From: Lachnospiraceae bacterium
GTDB taxonomy: Bacteria; Bacillota; Clostridia; Lachnospirales; Lachnospiraceae
Assembly (NCBI GenBank): GCA_910575445.1
Contig: CAJTFW010000002.1
Location: forward strand, 186,001 to 250,000
Length of the DNA: 64,000 nucleotides
Direction of reading: 5' to 3'
Numbering within the stretch: position 1 is the first letter of the stretch; each line of letters starts with the position of its first letter. This document shows, one piece after another, positions 1-9,364 of the stretch. The position numbers were made by a program, and so were the translations under genes. The notes beneath the pieces were generated by a model. The model saw only the letters and a program-made list of their open reading frames with translations, was not told the origin of the DNA and ran no database searches.

Positions 1-131
1 TGATTACGCTGATTGCGGAGATTGAAGACCAGTTTGGTATCGAGATTCCGGCAGAGGAGATTGTGCCAGAGAATTTTAACTCGGCGGAGGGAATCTGGAA
101 TCTATGCGAGAGAATCAAAGGGGATGAATAA
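1..131 (+). CDS. acyl carrier protein, C-terminal part (5' truncated by window edge)
   Basis: Only the last 42 residues are visible. The reading frame enters at base 3 and ends at a TAA at 129-131. The sequence contains DQFGIEIPAEEIVPENFNSA, the helix III region typical of acyl carrier proteins: FG-[IV]-x-IP followed by an acidic stretch. The phosphopantetheine serine would lie upstream of the window. The aminotransferase gene begins 2 bp after the stop, so the two are probably cotranscribed. ACPs inside polysaccharide loci usually work with AMP-ligases or acyltransferases that acylate a sugar or load an acyl group. That role is inference here because the partner gene is outside the window. 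Confidence 0.8.
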   Translation, partial: ITLIAEIEDQFGIEIPAEEIVPENFNSAEGIWNLCERIKGDE

Positions 132-133
132 CA

Positions 134-1261
134 ATGGAATTTCGCGATTTGAAAAAGCAGTATGAGGTATTAAAGCCAGAGATGGATGCGGCGATTCGCC
201 AGGTGCTTATGGATGCTAATTATATCAGTGGCAGGCAAGTGGCAGAGCTGGAAGCTGCGCTTGCCAAGTATGTAGGCGTAAAGCATTGTATCACCTGTGC
301 CAACGGTACAGATGCACTGACTTTAGCATTGATGGTCTTAGGGATTGGAGAAAATGATGCGGTATTTGTACCAGATTTTACATTCTTCTCCTCCGCAGAG
401 ACGGTAGCATACGAAGGTGCCACTCCAGTCTTTACCGATATTTTAGAGGATACCTTTAATATGGACCCGGACAGCCTAGAGCGCGCTATCCAGGCAGTGC
501 TAAAAGAAGGAAAGCTGACTCCAAAGGCGATTGTCACCGTGGACCTTTTTGGCTTGCCGGCAGACTATCAGAGAATTCGTCAAATCGCAGAGAAATATGG
601 TCTCTATATCCTGGAAGATGCAGCGCAGGGTTTTGGTGGTGTCTACCATGGCAAATATGCAGGTAGCTTTGGTGACCTAGCGACTACCTCTTTTTTCCCG
701 GCTAAACCACTTGGATGCTACGGTGACGGCGGAGCTATCTTTACCGACCGGGAGGATTGGGCTAAACTTCTTTCTTCTCTTCGCGTACATGGAAAAGGCA
801 GTGGGAAATATGACAATGTTCGTATTGGCATGAACTCTCGTCTGGATACGTTGCAGGCAGCAGTGCTTCAGGTAAAGCTTGCAGCATTTCAGAAAAAGGA
901 ACTTTCAGAGGTTAATCGGATTGCAGATATTTATACGGAAAGTCTAAAAGACTGTGTAAAAGTTCCACAGATTCCAGAAGGACTTTCTTCAGGATGGGCG
1001 CAGTATAGTATTTTGTTAAAAGACCAAAAAGAGCGTGATGACGTAGAGGCATATCTTAAAGAAAACGGCGTGCCCTGTATGATTTATTACCGCAAAGGGA
1101 TGCACAGACAGACCGCATTTGCCGGACTTTGGCATTATGGAGAGGAATTTTTGGTAAGCAATCGCGTCTGTGAACGAGTCTTATCGCTTCCGTTATCTCC
1201 CTATTTAACCGAAGAAGACCAGCAGAAGGTTATCAGACTGATTCGGGAAAAGACCTTGTAA
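134..1261 (+). CDS. DegT/DnrJ/EryC1/StrS-family PLP-dependent sugar aminotransferase
   Basis: A 375-aa protein of the usual length for nucleotide-sugar aminotransferases, which transfer an amino group from glutamate to a keto-sugar nucleotide. Visible family features are NGTDAL (about 57-62) for cofactor phosphate contact, EDAAQGFGG (about 161-169) with the PLP-ring aspartate, and SFFPAKPLGCYGDGG with Lys191 as the likely Schiff-base lysine. The C-terminal domain ends with the common LPLSPYLTEEDQ segment. The start ATG follows the ACP stop after 2 bp. It most resembles the WbpE/WlbC group (UDP-3-keto-GlcNAcA substrates), but the matching 3-dehydrogenase and acetyltransferase are not recognisable nearby, so the substrate stays open. 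Confidence 0.85.
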   Translation: MEFRDLKKQYEVLKPEMDAAIRQVLMDANYISGRQVAELEAALAKYVGVKHCITCANGTDALTLALMVLGIGENDAVFVPDFTFFSSAETVAYEGATPVFTDILEDTFNMDPDSLERAIQAVLKEGKLTPKAIVTVDLFGLPADYQRIRQIAEKYGLYILEDAAQGFGGVYHGKYAGSFGDLATTSFFPAKPLGCYGDGGAIFTDREDWAKLLSSLRVHGKGSGKYDNVRIGMNSRLDTLQAAVLQVKLAAFQKKELSEVNRIADIYTESLKDCVKVPQIPEGLSSGWAQYSILLKDQKERDDVEAYLKENGVPCMIYYRKGMHRQTAFAGLWHYGEEFLVSNRVCERVLSLPLSPYLTEEDQQKVIRLIREKTL

Positions 1262-1274
1262 AAGGGAGGCATCT

Positions 1275-2378
1275 ATGAAGATACTTTTGATTTCTTATGA
1301 TTACTATAAATATGACGGAAGACTTCGAGAGCTTATCAAAGTGGCAAAGGAGCTTGGGGAGACGACCTATATTACACGTGCTTCTGACGGCGAAAAACCA
1401 ATAGAAGACAGACATATTTTGTACCACGATAGAGGCTATAGCCATTTTCTGCTGTTTATCTGTCAGAAGATGGGAGAGCTTGGCTTGCAGGATATTATTT
1501 TTATTGACAACCGCAAAGGGATACTTCCTGGTTATCTTGCCAAAAGATTAACACATGCCCGCTACGTCGTGCAGGACTGCAGGGAGCTTTACAGCTATAA
1601 AAGTGCTTCTGGAATCGCGGGAAAACTGGGGTGTCTGATTGAGAAAATTTTCACAAGGCGTTCGGATGTGGTGATTGCGGCCAATGGATATCGGGCAAGG
1701 CGAATGGTTAAGATGTTTGGCTTAAAAGAGACGCCACTTAATTATGAAAATATTCGACGCCTTGTCTATAGCGATGAGAAGGCTAAACAGCAGATAGAAG
1801 AAGAATGTAAGGAATTTTTTGCCGATACACAGAAATTTCGGATAATTTCCACCGCAGGCTGTGATGTATCTCGAACAACAGTTCGTATGGTGGAGGCGAT
1901 GCAAGGGCTTGGAGAGAACTTTGAGCTGCTTTTAATCGGAGAGAGTGACGAAGAAGACGAGCTGATTATCCGGGAGACGATACGAAGCCAGAACCTGACC
2001 AATGTGAAAATCTTTCCACGGATGGACGAAAATCATCTGAAATATTTTATTATGCACAGTCAGCTTGGGATGGTTACTTATCATCAGAGAGACTTAAATA
2101 ATAAATACTGCGCAAGCGGCAAAATCTATGAGTTTTTATTTGAAGGAAAACCAGTGGTGACATCAACGAATCCGCCTTTAAAGGAATTTTGTGAGAAATA
2201 TAAAGTGGGACAGGCGTCTGACGACTATGAATCCGCGATACGTATGATAGCAGATAACTATACGTATTATACAGAAGCAGTGGAACATTTTACCAGCCAT
2301 GTCCATGTGGAAAAAAATAATCACAGATTGGCAGAACAGATAATCACAGATTGGCAGAACAGATTCAAAAGAGACTAG
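1275..2378 (+). CDS. glycosyltransferase, GT4-like (GT-B fold)
   Basis: 367 aa, read here as a soluble GT-B glycosyltransferase for surface polysaccharide. The N-terminal half looks like a Rossmann lobe (MKILLISYDYYKYDGR start). The C-terminal half has a typical donor-site stretch, with GEFL-like positions replaced by YEFLFEGKPVVTSTNPPLKE near residues 285-305. The gene sits 13 bp after the aminotransferase and 12 bp before wecB, clearly in one operon. The last residues are odd: a perfect 23-bp tandem duplication at 2319-2364 shifts the frame, so the tail ITDWQNRFKRD is encoded by the second copy. Without it the protein would end AEQIQKRLGGQ. Donor and acceptor cannot be told from the sequence. 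Confidence 0.75.
   Translation: MKILLISYDYYKYDGRLRELIKVAKELGETTYITRASDGEKPIEDRHILYHDRGYSHFLLFICQKMGELGLQDIIFIDNRKGILPGYLAKRLTHARYVVQDCRELYSYKSASGIAGKLGCLIEKIFTRRSDVVIAANGYRARRMVKMFGLKETPLNYENIRRLVYSDEKAKQQIEEECKEFFADTQKFRIISTAGCDVSRTTVRMVEAMQGLGENFELLLIGESDEEDELIIRETIRSQNLTNVKIFPRMDENHLKYFIMHSQLGMVTYHQRDLNNKYCASGKIYEFLFEGKPVVTSTNPPLKEFCEKYKVGQASDDYESAIRMIADNYTYYTEAVEHFTSHVHVEKNNHRLAEQIITDWQNRFKRD
2319..2364 (+). repeat. perfect 23-bp tandem duplication at the 3' end of a glycosyltransferase gene
   Basis: Two adjacent identical copies, 2319-2341 and 2342-2364, both starting AATCACAGATTGGCAG. Because 23 is not a multiple of three, the second copy is read in another frame and the stop codon moves upstream. 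Removing one copy restores an ORF ending with a TAA just before the wecB start. Confidence 0.95.
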
Positions 2379-2390
2379 GAGGACAGTAAG

Positions 2391-3488
2391 ATGAAGAAGA
2401 TTATGCTGGTATTTGGAACTAGGCCGGAGGCAATTAAGATGTGTCCGCTGGTCAATGAATTAAAGAGCAGAAAAAACTTAGAAGTGGAAGTCTGTGTTAC
2501 AGGACAGCATAGGCAGATGTTAGATCAGGTGTTAGAAGCTTTTTCTGTAGTGCCAGATTATGACCTTAGTATTATGAAAGACAGGCAGACGCTTTTTGAT
2601 GTCACAACTAATATTTTAAATCGTATTAGAGAAGTCTTAGAAAAGGCAAAACCAGATGTTGTGCTGGTACATGGAGATACTTCGACAACGTTTGTAACAG
2701 CGCTGGCATGTTTTTATCTACAGATTCCGGTGGGACATGTGGAGGCAGGGCTTCGCACGTATAATATTTATTCTCCATATCCAGAAGAATTTAACAGACA
2801 AGCAGTCAGTATTATTTCTTCTTATAATTTTGCTCCAACGGAACTGTCAAAGCAAAATCTTCTAAAAGAAGGAAAGGCAGCAGAGAGTATCTATGTCACT
2901 GGAAACACAGCGATTGATGCGCTAAAGACGACCGTTCGAGAGGACTATACCCATCCTGAGCTTGACTGGGCCAAAGGAAGCCGTCTGATTATGATTACTG
3001 CTCATCGAAGAGAGAATCTAGGAGAACCGATGAAACATATGTTCCGGGCAATTCGAAGAGTCTGTGATGAGCACCCGGATATTAAGGCTATCTATCCGAT
3101 TCATATGAATCCGGTGGTTAGAGAGACAGCGGATGAGATATTAGGAGGAGATGAGAGGATTCGGATTATCGAGCCTTTAGATGTGCTAGATTTCCACAAT
3201 TTCCTCTCCAGAAGCTATCTGATACTGACAGACAGCGGCGGAATACAAGAAGAAGCGCCATCTCTTGGAAAACCAGTGTTAGTGATGCGGGATACAACAG
3301 AGCGCCCGGAGGGTATCAAAGCGGGTACACTTCGGCTGGTTGGAACAGATGAAGAAGTTATCTATCAGAACTTTAAGCAGCTTCTGGAAAATGAAGAGGC
3401 GTATCGGAAGATGAGTATGGCAAGCAATCCTTATGGCGATGGCTTTGCAAGTAAACGGATTGCAGATATATTGGAAGGAAAAGCATGA
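2391..3488 (+). CDS. wecB: UDP-N-acetylglucosamine 2-epimerase (non-hydrolysing)
   Basis: 365 aa, full length for the WecB/MnaA family, which interconverts UDP-GlcNAc and UDP-ManNAc in the cytoplasm. Family motifs are all present: GTRPEAIKM near residue 9, VHGDT, GHVEAGLRT near 115-123, YPEEFNRQ, ITAHRRENLG near 205, and DSGGIQEEAPSLGKPVLVMR near 283-302. Together with the WecC homologue at 16292-17515 it supplies UDP-ManNAcA, so this locus probably makes a ManNAc- or ManNAcA-containing surface glycan. The GGAGG site of the start lies in the 12-bp gap after the preceding gene, and its stop overlaps the next start by 4 bp (ATGA), which indicates translational coupling. Confidence 0.95.
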   Translation: MKKIMLVFGTRPEAIKMCPLVNELKSRKNLEVEVCVTGQHRQMLDQVLEAFSVVPDYDLSIMKDRQTLFDVTTNILNRIREVLEKAKPDVVLVHGDTSTTFVTALACFYLQIPVGHVEAGLRTYNIYSPYPEEFNRQAVSIISSYNFAPTELSKQNLLKEGKAAESIYVTGNTAIDALKTTVREDYTHPELDWAKGSRLIMITAHRRENLGEPMKHMFRAIRRVCDEHPDIKAIYPIHMNPVVRETADEILGGDERIRIIEPLDVLDFHNFLSRSYLILTDSGGIQEEAPSLGKPVLVMRDTTERPEGIKAGTLRLVGTDEEVIYQNFKQLLENEEAYRKMSMASNPYGDGFASKRIADILEGKA

Positions 3489-4696
3489 GTCTGTATTTTT
3501 TGACATTTTTGCTGTTAGCAGGGGGAACGCTGTGTGCGTGGTTTCGACCTCAATATGAAGGACGCATCTACTTAGGATGTTGGGGCGTGGCGACTGTCTG
3601 TCTTTGTTTTCGTTTTGGACAGGGGACAGACTATGGGACATACCATGCCATCTATGAGACGATTCCGGCGGTGATTGATTTCTCAAAAGGATATATCTGT
3701 GGGTTTTATCCTGAGATTGGATGGCGGCTTTTGTCGGCGGCTTTTAAAGTGTTTCATGCGCCTTTTTGGGTATTTACCATGGTGATTGGACTAGCAGAGA
3801 TGCTGCTGATTGACCGCTTTCTTAGGCGCTATGTACCGATGAAGACGGCAGGTTTGTTTTTGCTATACCCTGTGTTGTTTGTAACGTATATGGTGTCAGG
3901 GCTTCGGCAGGGATGGGCGATTTGTTTGTTCCTGGGAATCCTGGTGCCATTTTATATGGAGCGAAAATGGGTGGCTTATGTACTGGGAGTGCTTTTGGCA
4001 GCGTCCTTCCATCGGGTTGGGTATGCCTGGCTTGTGCTGGTAGTTGCATATTATCTGCCACTAAAAGGGATGGCAGGGCTTACAGGGCTTTCGGTAATTG
4101 GAGGACTTACGCTGCAGATTGGAGCAGTGGAGCAGCTGCTGGTACGAATACTGCCGGTGTATCATCTAAAACAGTTTTTGTTAAAGGGAGAGATAAGTGT
4201 GCTGGCAACCGGGGAGCGGCTGGTGAGCTTTGGCATGGTGATACTGTTGTACTGGTGGATAAAAAGGGAAGGAAAAGAGGTAGAGAGAAAGACAGAACTT
4301 CTTTTAAAGGCGTATATGTGTAACATCTGCTTTTATATGCTGTTGTCAGGAAGTGCATATTATGCAAGCCGGTATGCCGCTATCTTTAAGGTATTAGAGT
4401 GTGCAGTGGTGGCAGCACTGGTGTTAGAAAAGAAAGACCATGTAGCAAAGGCAGTGGCAGGATTTTTCTTTGGGCTTACAATGCTGATGGGAGTGAAAAA
4501 CCTACAGGCAATGGCAGTGAACTGCGGATATGATAAGCCTAAAAATAATTTTTGGGATTTTCCATATGTGTCGGTATTTCAAAGGGAAGCGATTGAGCAG
4601 TATATACCTTATGAGAAAAGGCTTTGGAAGAAATATCAGATAGAGGTGGAAGACCAGAAGCTTTGGATGATTACGGGGGAAGAAGGGGATGGTTAG
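3485..4696 (+). CDS. EpsG-family polytopic membrane protein, candidate polysaccharide polymerase
   Basis: 403 aa with about ten hydrophobic segments and short charged loops. The early motif FRFGQGTDYGTYHAIYE followed by PEIGWRLLSAAFK is characteristic of the EpsG family, which acts as a Wzy-like polymerase on lipid-linked repeat units at the outer face of the membrane. The sequence GLRQGWAICLFL in the middle fits the same family. Start overlaps wecB by 4 bp. It is the best candidate polymerase for this locus. Assignment rests on topology and the GTDY/RQ motifs; catalytic residues of this family are not firmly known. Confidence 0.75.
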   Translation: MSLYFLTFLLLAGGTLCAWFRPQYEGRIYLGCWGVATVCLCFRFGQGTDYGTYHAIYETIPAVIDFSKGYICGFYPEIGWRLLSAAFKVFHAPFWVFTMVIGLAEMLLIDRFLRRYVPMKTAGLFLLYPVLFVTYMVSGLRQGWAICLFLGILVPFYMERKWVAYVLGVLLAASFHRVGYAWLVLVVAYYLPLKGMAGLTGLSVIGGLTLQIGAVEQLLVRILPVYHLKQFLLKGEISVLATGERLVSFGMVILLYWWIKREGKEVERKTELLLKAYMCNICFYMLLSGSAYYASRYAAIFKVLECAVVAALVLEKKDHVAKAVAGFFFGLTMLMGVKNLQAMAVNCGYDKPKNNFWDFPYVSVFQREAIEQYIPYEKRLWKKYQIEVEDQKLWMITGEEGDG

Positions 4697-4712
4697 ATAG
4701 AAAGGGAATGGT

Positions 4713-5744
4713 ATGAGGCTGGAGATTTTGATGGTGATGGGGTTGTTTTTTGGGGGGACCTTTTTCAGTGGACATGTGGTCTGCAAAATAACAAAGGTGA
4801 GGGCAGAGGGGGTGCTTTTTCCGATTGTCGTGGGGGCGATGAGCTGGTGGGCATTGATGGAGATTCTTTTATTGCCTATGACTATGCTACATGGGACATT
4901 TGAAGGGTTTGTAGTGCTTTATAGTGTGGTTTTGGTGGGGATTTTTATAGGGGGTCTTTTGGGATGGAAAGGAATTGCCAGGGAGCTTAAGATTGTTTCT
5001 CGCAGGGCAAAGGAGTATCTGACGTTTGGACATGTAGTGGCGTTTTTGCTGATATTGTATCAGCTTGTATATTTGCACCATCATATGTATTTGGAGTGGG
5101 ATGATACGTATTATGTAAACCTTGCAAATGAGGCAGTAAATTCCAACTGGATATATTGGGTGTATCCTGAGACAGGAGCGTTTGCGGATTTTGATAAGCG
5201 GTATGTGCTGTCACTTTGGCCGATTTTTTATGCATGGCTTTCGAAGATTTTTGGAGTGCTGCCAACAATTATGGCGCATACGATATTGCCATGGGTCATT
5301 ATACCTCTTTCTTATATGGTCTATGGACTGATTGGGGGAAAACTGTTTGCAAGGGACAAAGAGCTTCAGGGGATGTTTTTGGCAATGGCGGTACTGTTGC
5401 ATCTGTTTATGAGTGGAGAACATACGGCGGGGCTTACCTTTTTAAGTATTACGCCTTGGGTTGGTAAAGGGGTATTAGCGACGGTGTTGATACCGATGCT
5501 GTTTTATCATATGCTTCGCATGATAAAGAGAGAGAAAAAAGGAGAGTGGATATTGCTTGGGCTTACAGCGCTTGGCGGGTGTCTGCTGTCTTCTATGGGG
5601 ATTATGTTGACTCCTGTGTTTGTAGGGGGGACGATGTTGTTGTTCTCGGTGTATCGAAAAAAGGTTCGTTATCTGACACATGGAATGTTGGCTTGTCTGC
5701 CTTGTCTGATGCTTGGGGTATATTATCTGTATCTGACACATTGA
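4713..5744 (+). pseudogene. N-terminal half of a frameshifted polytopic membrane protein (DUF6077-like)
   Basis: 343 aa ending LGVYYLYLTH and then TGA. It has about eight hydrophobic segments and a soluble loop LEWDDTYYVNLANEAVNSNW after the third, a layout seen in GT-C-type or DUF6077-type surface-glycan proteins. Coding character stops abruptly at the TGA and continues at once in the -1 frame (next entry), with residues LSLNRRGYVENSERGRK. Restoring one base near 5740-5746 (for example CATTTGAG instead of CATTGAG) would fuse the two halves into one protein of about 620 aa, close to the size I expect for DUF6077 proteins. Either the gene is truly broken or there is a one-base sequence error; the sequence alone cannot decide. 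Confidence 0.6.
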
Positions 5745-5791
5745 GTCTAAATCGCAGAGGATATGTGGAAAATAGTGAGAGAGGAAGAAAG

Positions 5792-6589
5792 ATGCAGGAT
5801 TTTTTTGAGATTGCCCGGACAGATTTTGCGGCTGCTTTTGCCGGGGCGTGGTTGTTTCCGCTATTACTTGTCAGTATTTTGTGGATTTTTTTAAAAGAAA
5901 AAGATAAGATGAAAAAGCTGCTGCTTTGTGGTGTGCCACTATTGTTTTTGTTTGTCTATTGGTGTCCGTTTACGGGAATTTTATTTATGAAGCTTTTGGG
6001 GCAAAATGTGTATTGGAGGCTGCTTTGGCTGATTTTGCTGGCAGTAGTTATTCCATATGCGGTATGTATTTTGTTAAAGGGGCTTTCTGATATACAAAGA
6101 CAAGTGGCGTTTGTGGTGCTTATGGGAGTGTTAGCATTAGCAGGAAAACCGGTACTCTCAAAAGAGTGGTTTGAGCCTTCCACCAATGTCTATAAGCTGC
6201 CGCAAAATGTAATAGAAGTGTGTGAGCTGCTTCCAAGCAATATTCATGCGTTAGTCTCCAATCGGCTGATGCCTTATATCAGGCAGTGCGACCCAACAAT
6301 TACACTGGAATATGGCAGAAATTCACTGGTCTATAATGGAATTACAGAGACAGAAAAAGAAGAACAGATTTTATACCTGGAGGTGCAAAAGTCAGAGATT
6401 GATTTGGCAGTGTTAGCGCCTTTAGCGAAGAAGCAAGGTTGTACATTCCTGGTCTTTTCTAGTAACCGTACGTATATTGGTAACTGGAAAGATTACGGTT
6501 ATAAAGAATATGCGTCTACGGATGAATTTTGCATCTTTGTGGATCTAGATTATAAGGAAGGACAGGATACTCGAAAATGGGAAGAATAA
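5792..6589 (+). pseudogene. C-terminal half of the frameshifted membrane protein
   Basis: This is the continuation of the preceding gene in another frame. The frame is open upstream from 5546, but its content is gene-like only from about 5745; the first later ATG is at 5792 (MQDFFEIARTDFAAAFAGAW). It holds four more hydrophobic segments, then a soluble C-terminal domain from about 6190 with LPSNIHALVSNRLMPYIRQ and an SSNRTYIGNWKDYG segment. No convincing ribosome-binding site precedes 5792, so independent translation is unlikely. It overlaps the start of the next gene by 13 bp, which suggests the whole unit was once translationally coupled in the operon. Confidence 0.55.
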
Positions 6590-7782
6590 AGAAGTTAGTA
6601 CCTCTTATAAAGGTATATCTTATCTTGATTGTCGTGTTTTTCTTGTCGATGGCACTGGTCTATTGTATTCCAACTTCCTGGATTTTGCCGCATGTGGAGC
6701 AGTCTTTGGAGGTGATGGAGGTAGAAGGGGAGCGCCCGATGTATTTTTTCTACCGGCACAGTGCGATTGTGGACAATCATACCGATAAATTGATGATTGA
6801 GAGTTTGATTCAGAACCGGGATTACTATAATCCAATACAGGCTTCGGTCAGTGTAAATCAGTATCCTCGTTATTGGCATGGATATCAAGTGCTTCTAAGG
6901 CCACTGATGGTTGTCTTTCAGGTACAGGAGCTTCGGTATCTGGGGATGATGGTATTTCATCTGCTTTTCTTTGTCAGTGCCTGGCTTTTGGCGAAGAAGA
7001 CAAAGCCAGTGATAGCGATGCTATATGTACTGACCGTTGCAAGTGCTTATATCGTGGTGGTGGCTGCATGTTTTCAGTATCTAACTACTTTTTTGGTATT
7101 GTTTAGCTCGCTGATAGTGCTTCTTACTAAGTATGGAAGGCAGAAGCCTGTAAACTATCTGATGTATTTTATGGTAGTTGGGATGGTGGAAAATTTCTTT
7201 GACTTTCTGACTTATCCGATTATCACACTGGGGATTCCGCTGATTGTATTACTTTGGCTACAGGTAAGAGATAATGAAGCTGGATTTAAAGAGAATTTTG
7301 GCTTGATGTTCACTTCTTCGGCTGCCTGGGGAATTGGCTATGCGATGACCTGGATTGCCAAATGGGGCATCACGGTGGTGGTCCTTGGAATTCGGTATTT
7401 CTGGCGTACGATGGATGTGGTACAATATCGTTTACAGGGAAGCGAAGAAGACCCGCTTGACCGTCTAGGAACCATACGCAGAAATCTAAAAGCTTGGATG
7501 AATGTACAAGATGGAGGAGTGATTAGCTGGAGTAAGGTTGTGCTTGTGCTTTTGCTGATAGCAATTCTTTTGATAGTCTGGAAGAAAGTAAAAGAAAAAA
7601 AGACGATGATAGCCTATATCCCAATACTTTTTGTGGCATGCTATCCATATCTATGGTATCTGGTGATGTCCAATCACTCACAGATTCACTACTGGTACAC
7701 ATACCGGGCACAGCTTGTAACACTGTTTGGTGGATTGGTGTTTTTGGTTGGGATTTTAAAGGAGAAAAGAACAAATATATGA
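6577..7782 (+). CDS. polytopic membrane protein of the glycan locus, function unknown
   Basis: 401 aa with an N-terminal membrane segment (residues about 9-32), a periplasm/exterior-facing loop of about 70 residues and then eight or so further hydrophobic segments. The loop carries [19 protein letters not shown] and [16 protein letters not shown], an acidic-plus-HGY pattern reminiscent of the first extracytoplasmic loop of GT-C glycosyltransferases. No family can be named with confidence. Its start overlaps the upstream frameshifted gene, and its stop overlaps the next gene by 4 bp. A role in transfer of lipid-linked sugars is inference from context. Confidence 0.6.
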   Translation: MGRIKKLVPLIKVYLILIVVFFLSMALVYCIPTSWILPHVEQSLEVMEVEGERPMYFFYRHSAIVDNHTDKLMIESLIQNRDYYNPIQASVSVNQYPRYWHGYQVLLRPLMVVFQVQELRYLGMMVFHLLFFVSAWLLAKKTKPVIAMLYVLTVASAYIVVVAACFQYLTTFLVLFSSLIVLLTKYGRQKPVNYLMYFMVVGMVENFFDFLTYPIITLGIPLIVLLWLQVRDNEAGFKENFGLMFTSSAAWGIGYAMTWIAKWGITVVVLGIRYFWRTMDVVQYRLQGSEEDPLDRLGTIRRNLKAWMNVQDGGVISWSKVVLVLLLIAILLIVWKKVKEKKTMIAYIPILFVACYPYLWYLVMSNHSQIHYWYTYRAQLVTLFGGLVFLVGILKEKRTNI

Positions 7783-9350
7783 AAAATATAGTGGTAATTG
7801 GCGCAGGTCCAGCTGGACTAACAGCAGCATATGAATTATGTAAACAAGCTTCCGAGACATGTAAAGTGACCATATTAGAAGAAAGCAACGAGATTGGTGG
7901 CATTTCTAGAACGGTTCGTTATAAAGGGAATCGGATGGATATTGGCGGGCATCGTTTTTTCTCTAAAGACCAGAGAGTGATGCGATGGTGGACAGAGAGG
8001 ATGCCAATGCAAGGCGCAATGTCCTATGATGATAAAAAGCTTGGAAGAAAAAAGACATTGGTAAAAGGTGGTCCTGATCCAGAGAAAGAGGACCGCGTGA
8101 TGTTAGTTCGCCAAAGAGTTTCTCGTATATACTATAAAAAGAAATTTTTTGATTATCCGATTACGCTAAAGCCTCAGACGTTTATCAATATGGGGCTTCT
8201 ACAGACGATAAAAGCGGGTTTTAGCTATCTGTCTTCTTGTATCTATAAAAGACCTGTGGATTCTTTGGAGAATTTTTATGTAAACCGATTTGGAAAAGTT
8301 TTATATGGTATGTTTTTTGAGGGATATACCGAGAAACTTTGGGGACGACATCCCAAAGAGATTGACCCAAGTTGGGGCGCTCAGCGTGTGAAAGAATTGT
8401 CAATTTTTGCAATTATAAAGGATATGTTCTCCAAGTTACTTCCAAGCAGAGATAAGCGTAAAGTGGAGACTTCTTTGATTGAGGAATTTATCTATCCCAA
8501 ATATGGCCCTGGGCAGTTGTGGGAGACTGTGGCTTCAGAGATTGAAGCAATGGGAGGAGAGATTCGCAAAAACAGTAAAGTGACGCAGATACAATGGGAG
8601 TCTGGTAAGATACAGGCAGTGGTTACGACAGATGAAAACAATCAAGAACAACTTGTAAAAGGAGATATTTTTATCTCGTCGATGCCACTAAAGGATTTGG
8701 TTGCTGGTATGGGAGAACAAGTTCCAGAAGATATAAAAAAGGTGGCAAAAGGGCTTCCTTATCGTGATTTTGTGACAGTAGGACTTTTACTAAAAAAGTT
8801 AAATATTAAAAATTTAACAAAGATTAAAACATTAAATAATATTGTGCCAGATTGTTGGATTTATGTACAAGATACAGGAGTGAAACTTGGAAGAATACAG
8901 ATTTTTAATAACTGGTCTCCTTATATGGTAAAAGATGTGGATTCTAAAGTATGGATAGGATTAGAGTATTTTTGCAAAGAAAACGATGCATTTTGGAATC
9001 TTTCAGAGGAAAAATGTACACGTCTGGCAATCGAAGAATTAATTAAAATGGGAATTATTAACCGAAAAGATGAAGTGCTGGATGCTCACAGAGAGAAAGT
9101 TAAGAAAGCATATCCAGCTTATTTTGACACATATGCCCAGATAGACCAGCTGGTTACTTATCTAAATCAATTTGAGAATCTTTATTGTATAGGACGCAAC
9201 GGACAGCATCGCTATAATAATATGGACCATTCTATGGTGACCGCTTTTGAGACGGTAGAGAATATTTTAGCCGGGAAGAAAACGAAAGAAAATATTTGGA
9301 ATGTTAATACAGAAGAAGCTTATTTAGAATCAAAACCGTCTGCACATTAG
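7779..9350 (+). CDS. NAD(P)/FAD-dependent oxidoreductase, UDP-galactopyranose-mutase/amine-oxidase-like
   Basis: 523 aa beginning [20 protein letters not shown], a textbook FAD-binding Rossmann motif (GxGxxG at residues 7-12), followed by [17 protein letters not shown] and [11 protein letters not shown]. The frame is open further upstream, but this ATG is right because it overlaps the preceding stop by 4 bp and places the dinucleotide motif at the N-terminus. The C-terminal [23 protein letters not shown] segment fits the FAD-binding closure of the family. Such proteins are frequent in bacterial glycan clusters; the substrate (sugar nucleotide or lipid-linked) is not known. The stop codon lies in the loop of a shared terminator hairpin. 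Confidence 0.8.
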   Translation: MKNIVVIGAGPAGLTAAYELCKQASETCKVTILEESNEIGGISRTVRYKGNRMDIGGHRFFSKDQRVMRWWTERMPMQGAMSYDDKKLGRKKTLVKGGPDPEKEDRVMLVRQRVSRIYYKKKFFDYPITLKPQTFINMGLLQTIKAGFSYLSSCIYKRPVDSLENFYVNRFGKVLYGMFFEGYTEKLWGRHPKEIDPSWGAQRVKELSIFAIIKDMFSKLLPSRDKRKVETSLIEEFIYPKYGPGQLWETVASEIEAMGGEIRKNSKVTQIQWESGKIQAVVTTDENNQEQLVKGDIFISSMPLKDLVAGMGEQVPEDIKKVAKGLPYRDFVTVGLLLKKLNIKNLTKIKTLNNIVPDCWIYVQDTGVKLGRIQIFNNWSPYMVKDVDSKVWIGLEYFCKENDAFWNLSEEKCTRLAIEELIKMGIINRKDEVLDAHREKVKKAYPAYFDTYAQIDQLVTYLNQFENLYCIGRNGQHRYNNMDHSMVTAFETVENILAGKKTKENIWNVNTEEAYLESKPSAH

Positions 9351-9364
9351 TGCAGGCGGCTTTT
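9336..9364. terminator. bidirectional terminator containing both stop codons in its loop
   Basis: CCGTCTGCAC pairs with GTGCAGGCGG (one G-T) around the loop ATTA, followed by CTTTTG on the plus strand and preceded by AAAA, giving a TTTT tail on the minus strand. The plus-strand stop (TAG 9348-9350) and the minus-strand stop (9347-9349) of the two convergent genes both lie at the hairpin apex. Confidence 0.8.

Noticed and set aside
5546-5744. The 5546-5744 part of the second membrane-protein frame as real coding sequence
   Set aside because: It is out of frame with clear membrane-protein coding sequence of the upstream gene, and its translation there has no membrane character; only the part after about 5745 is gene-like.
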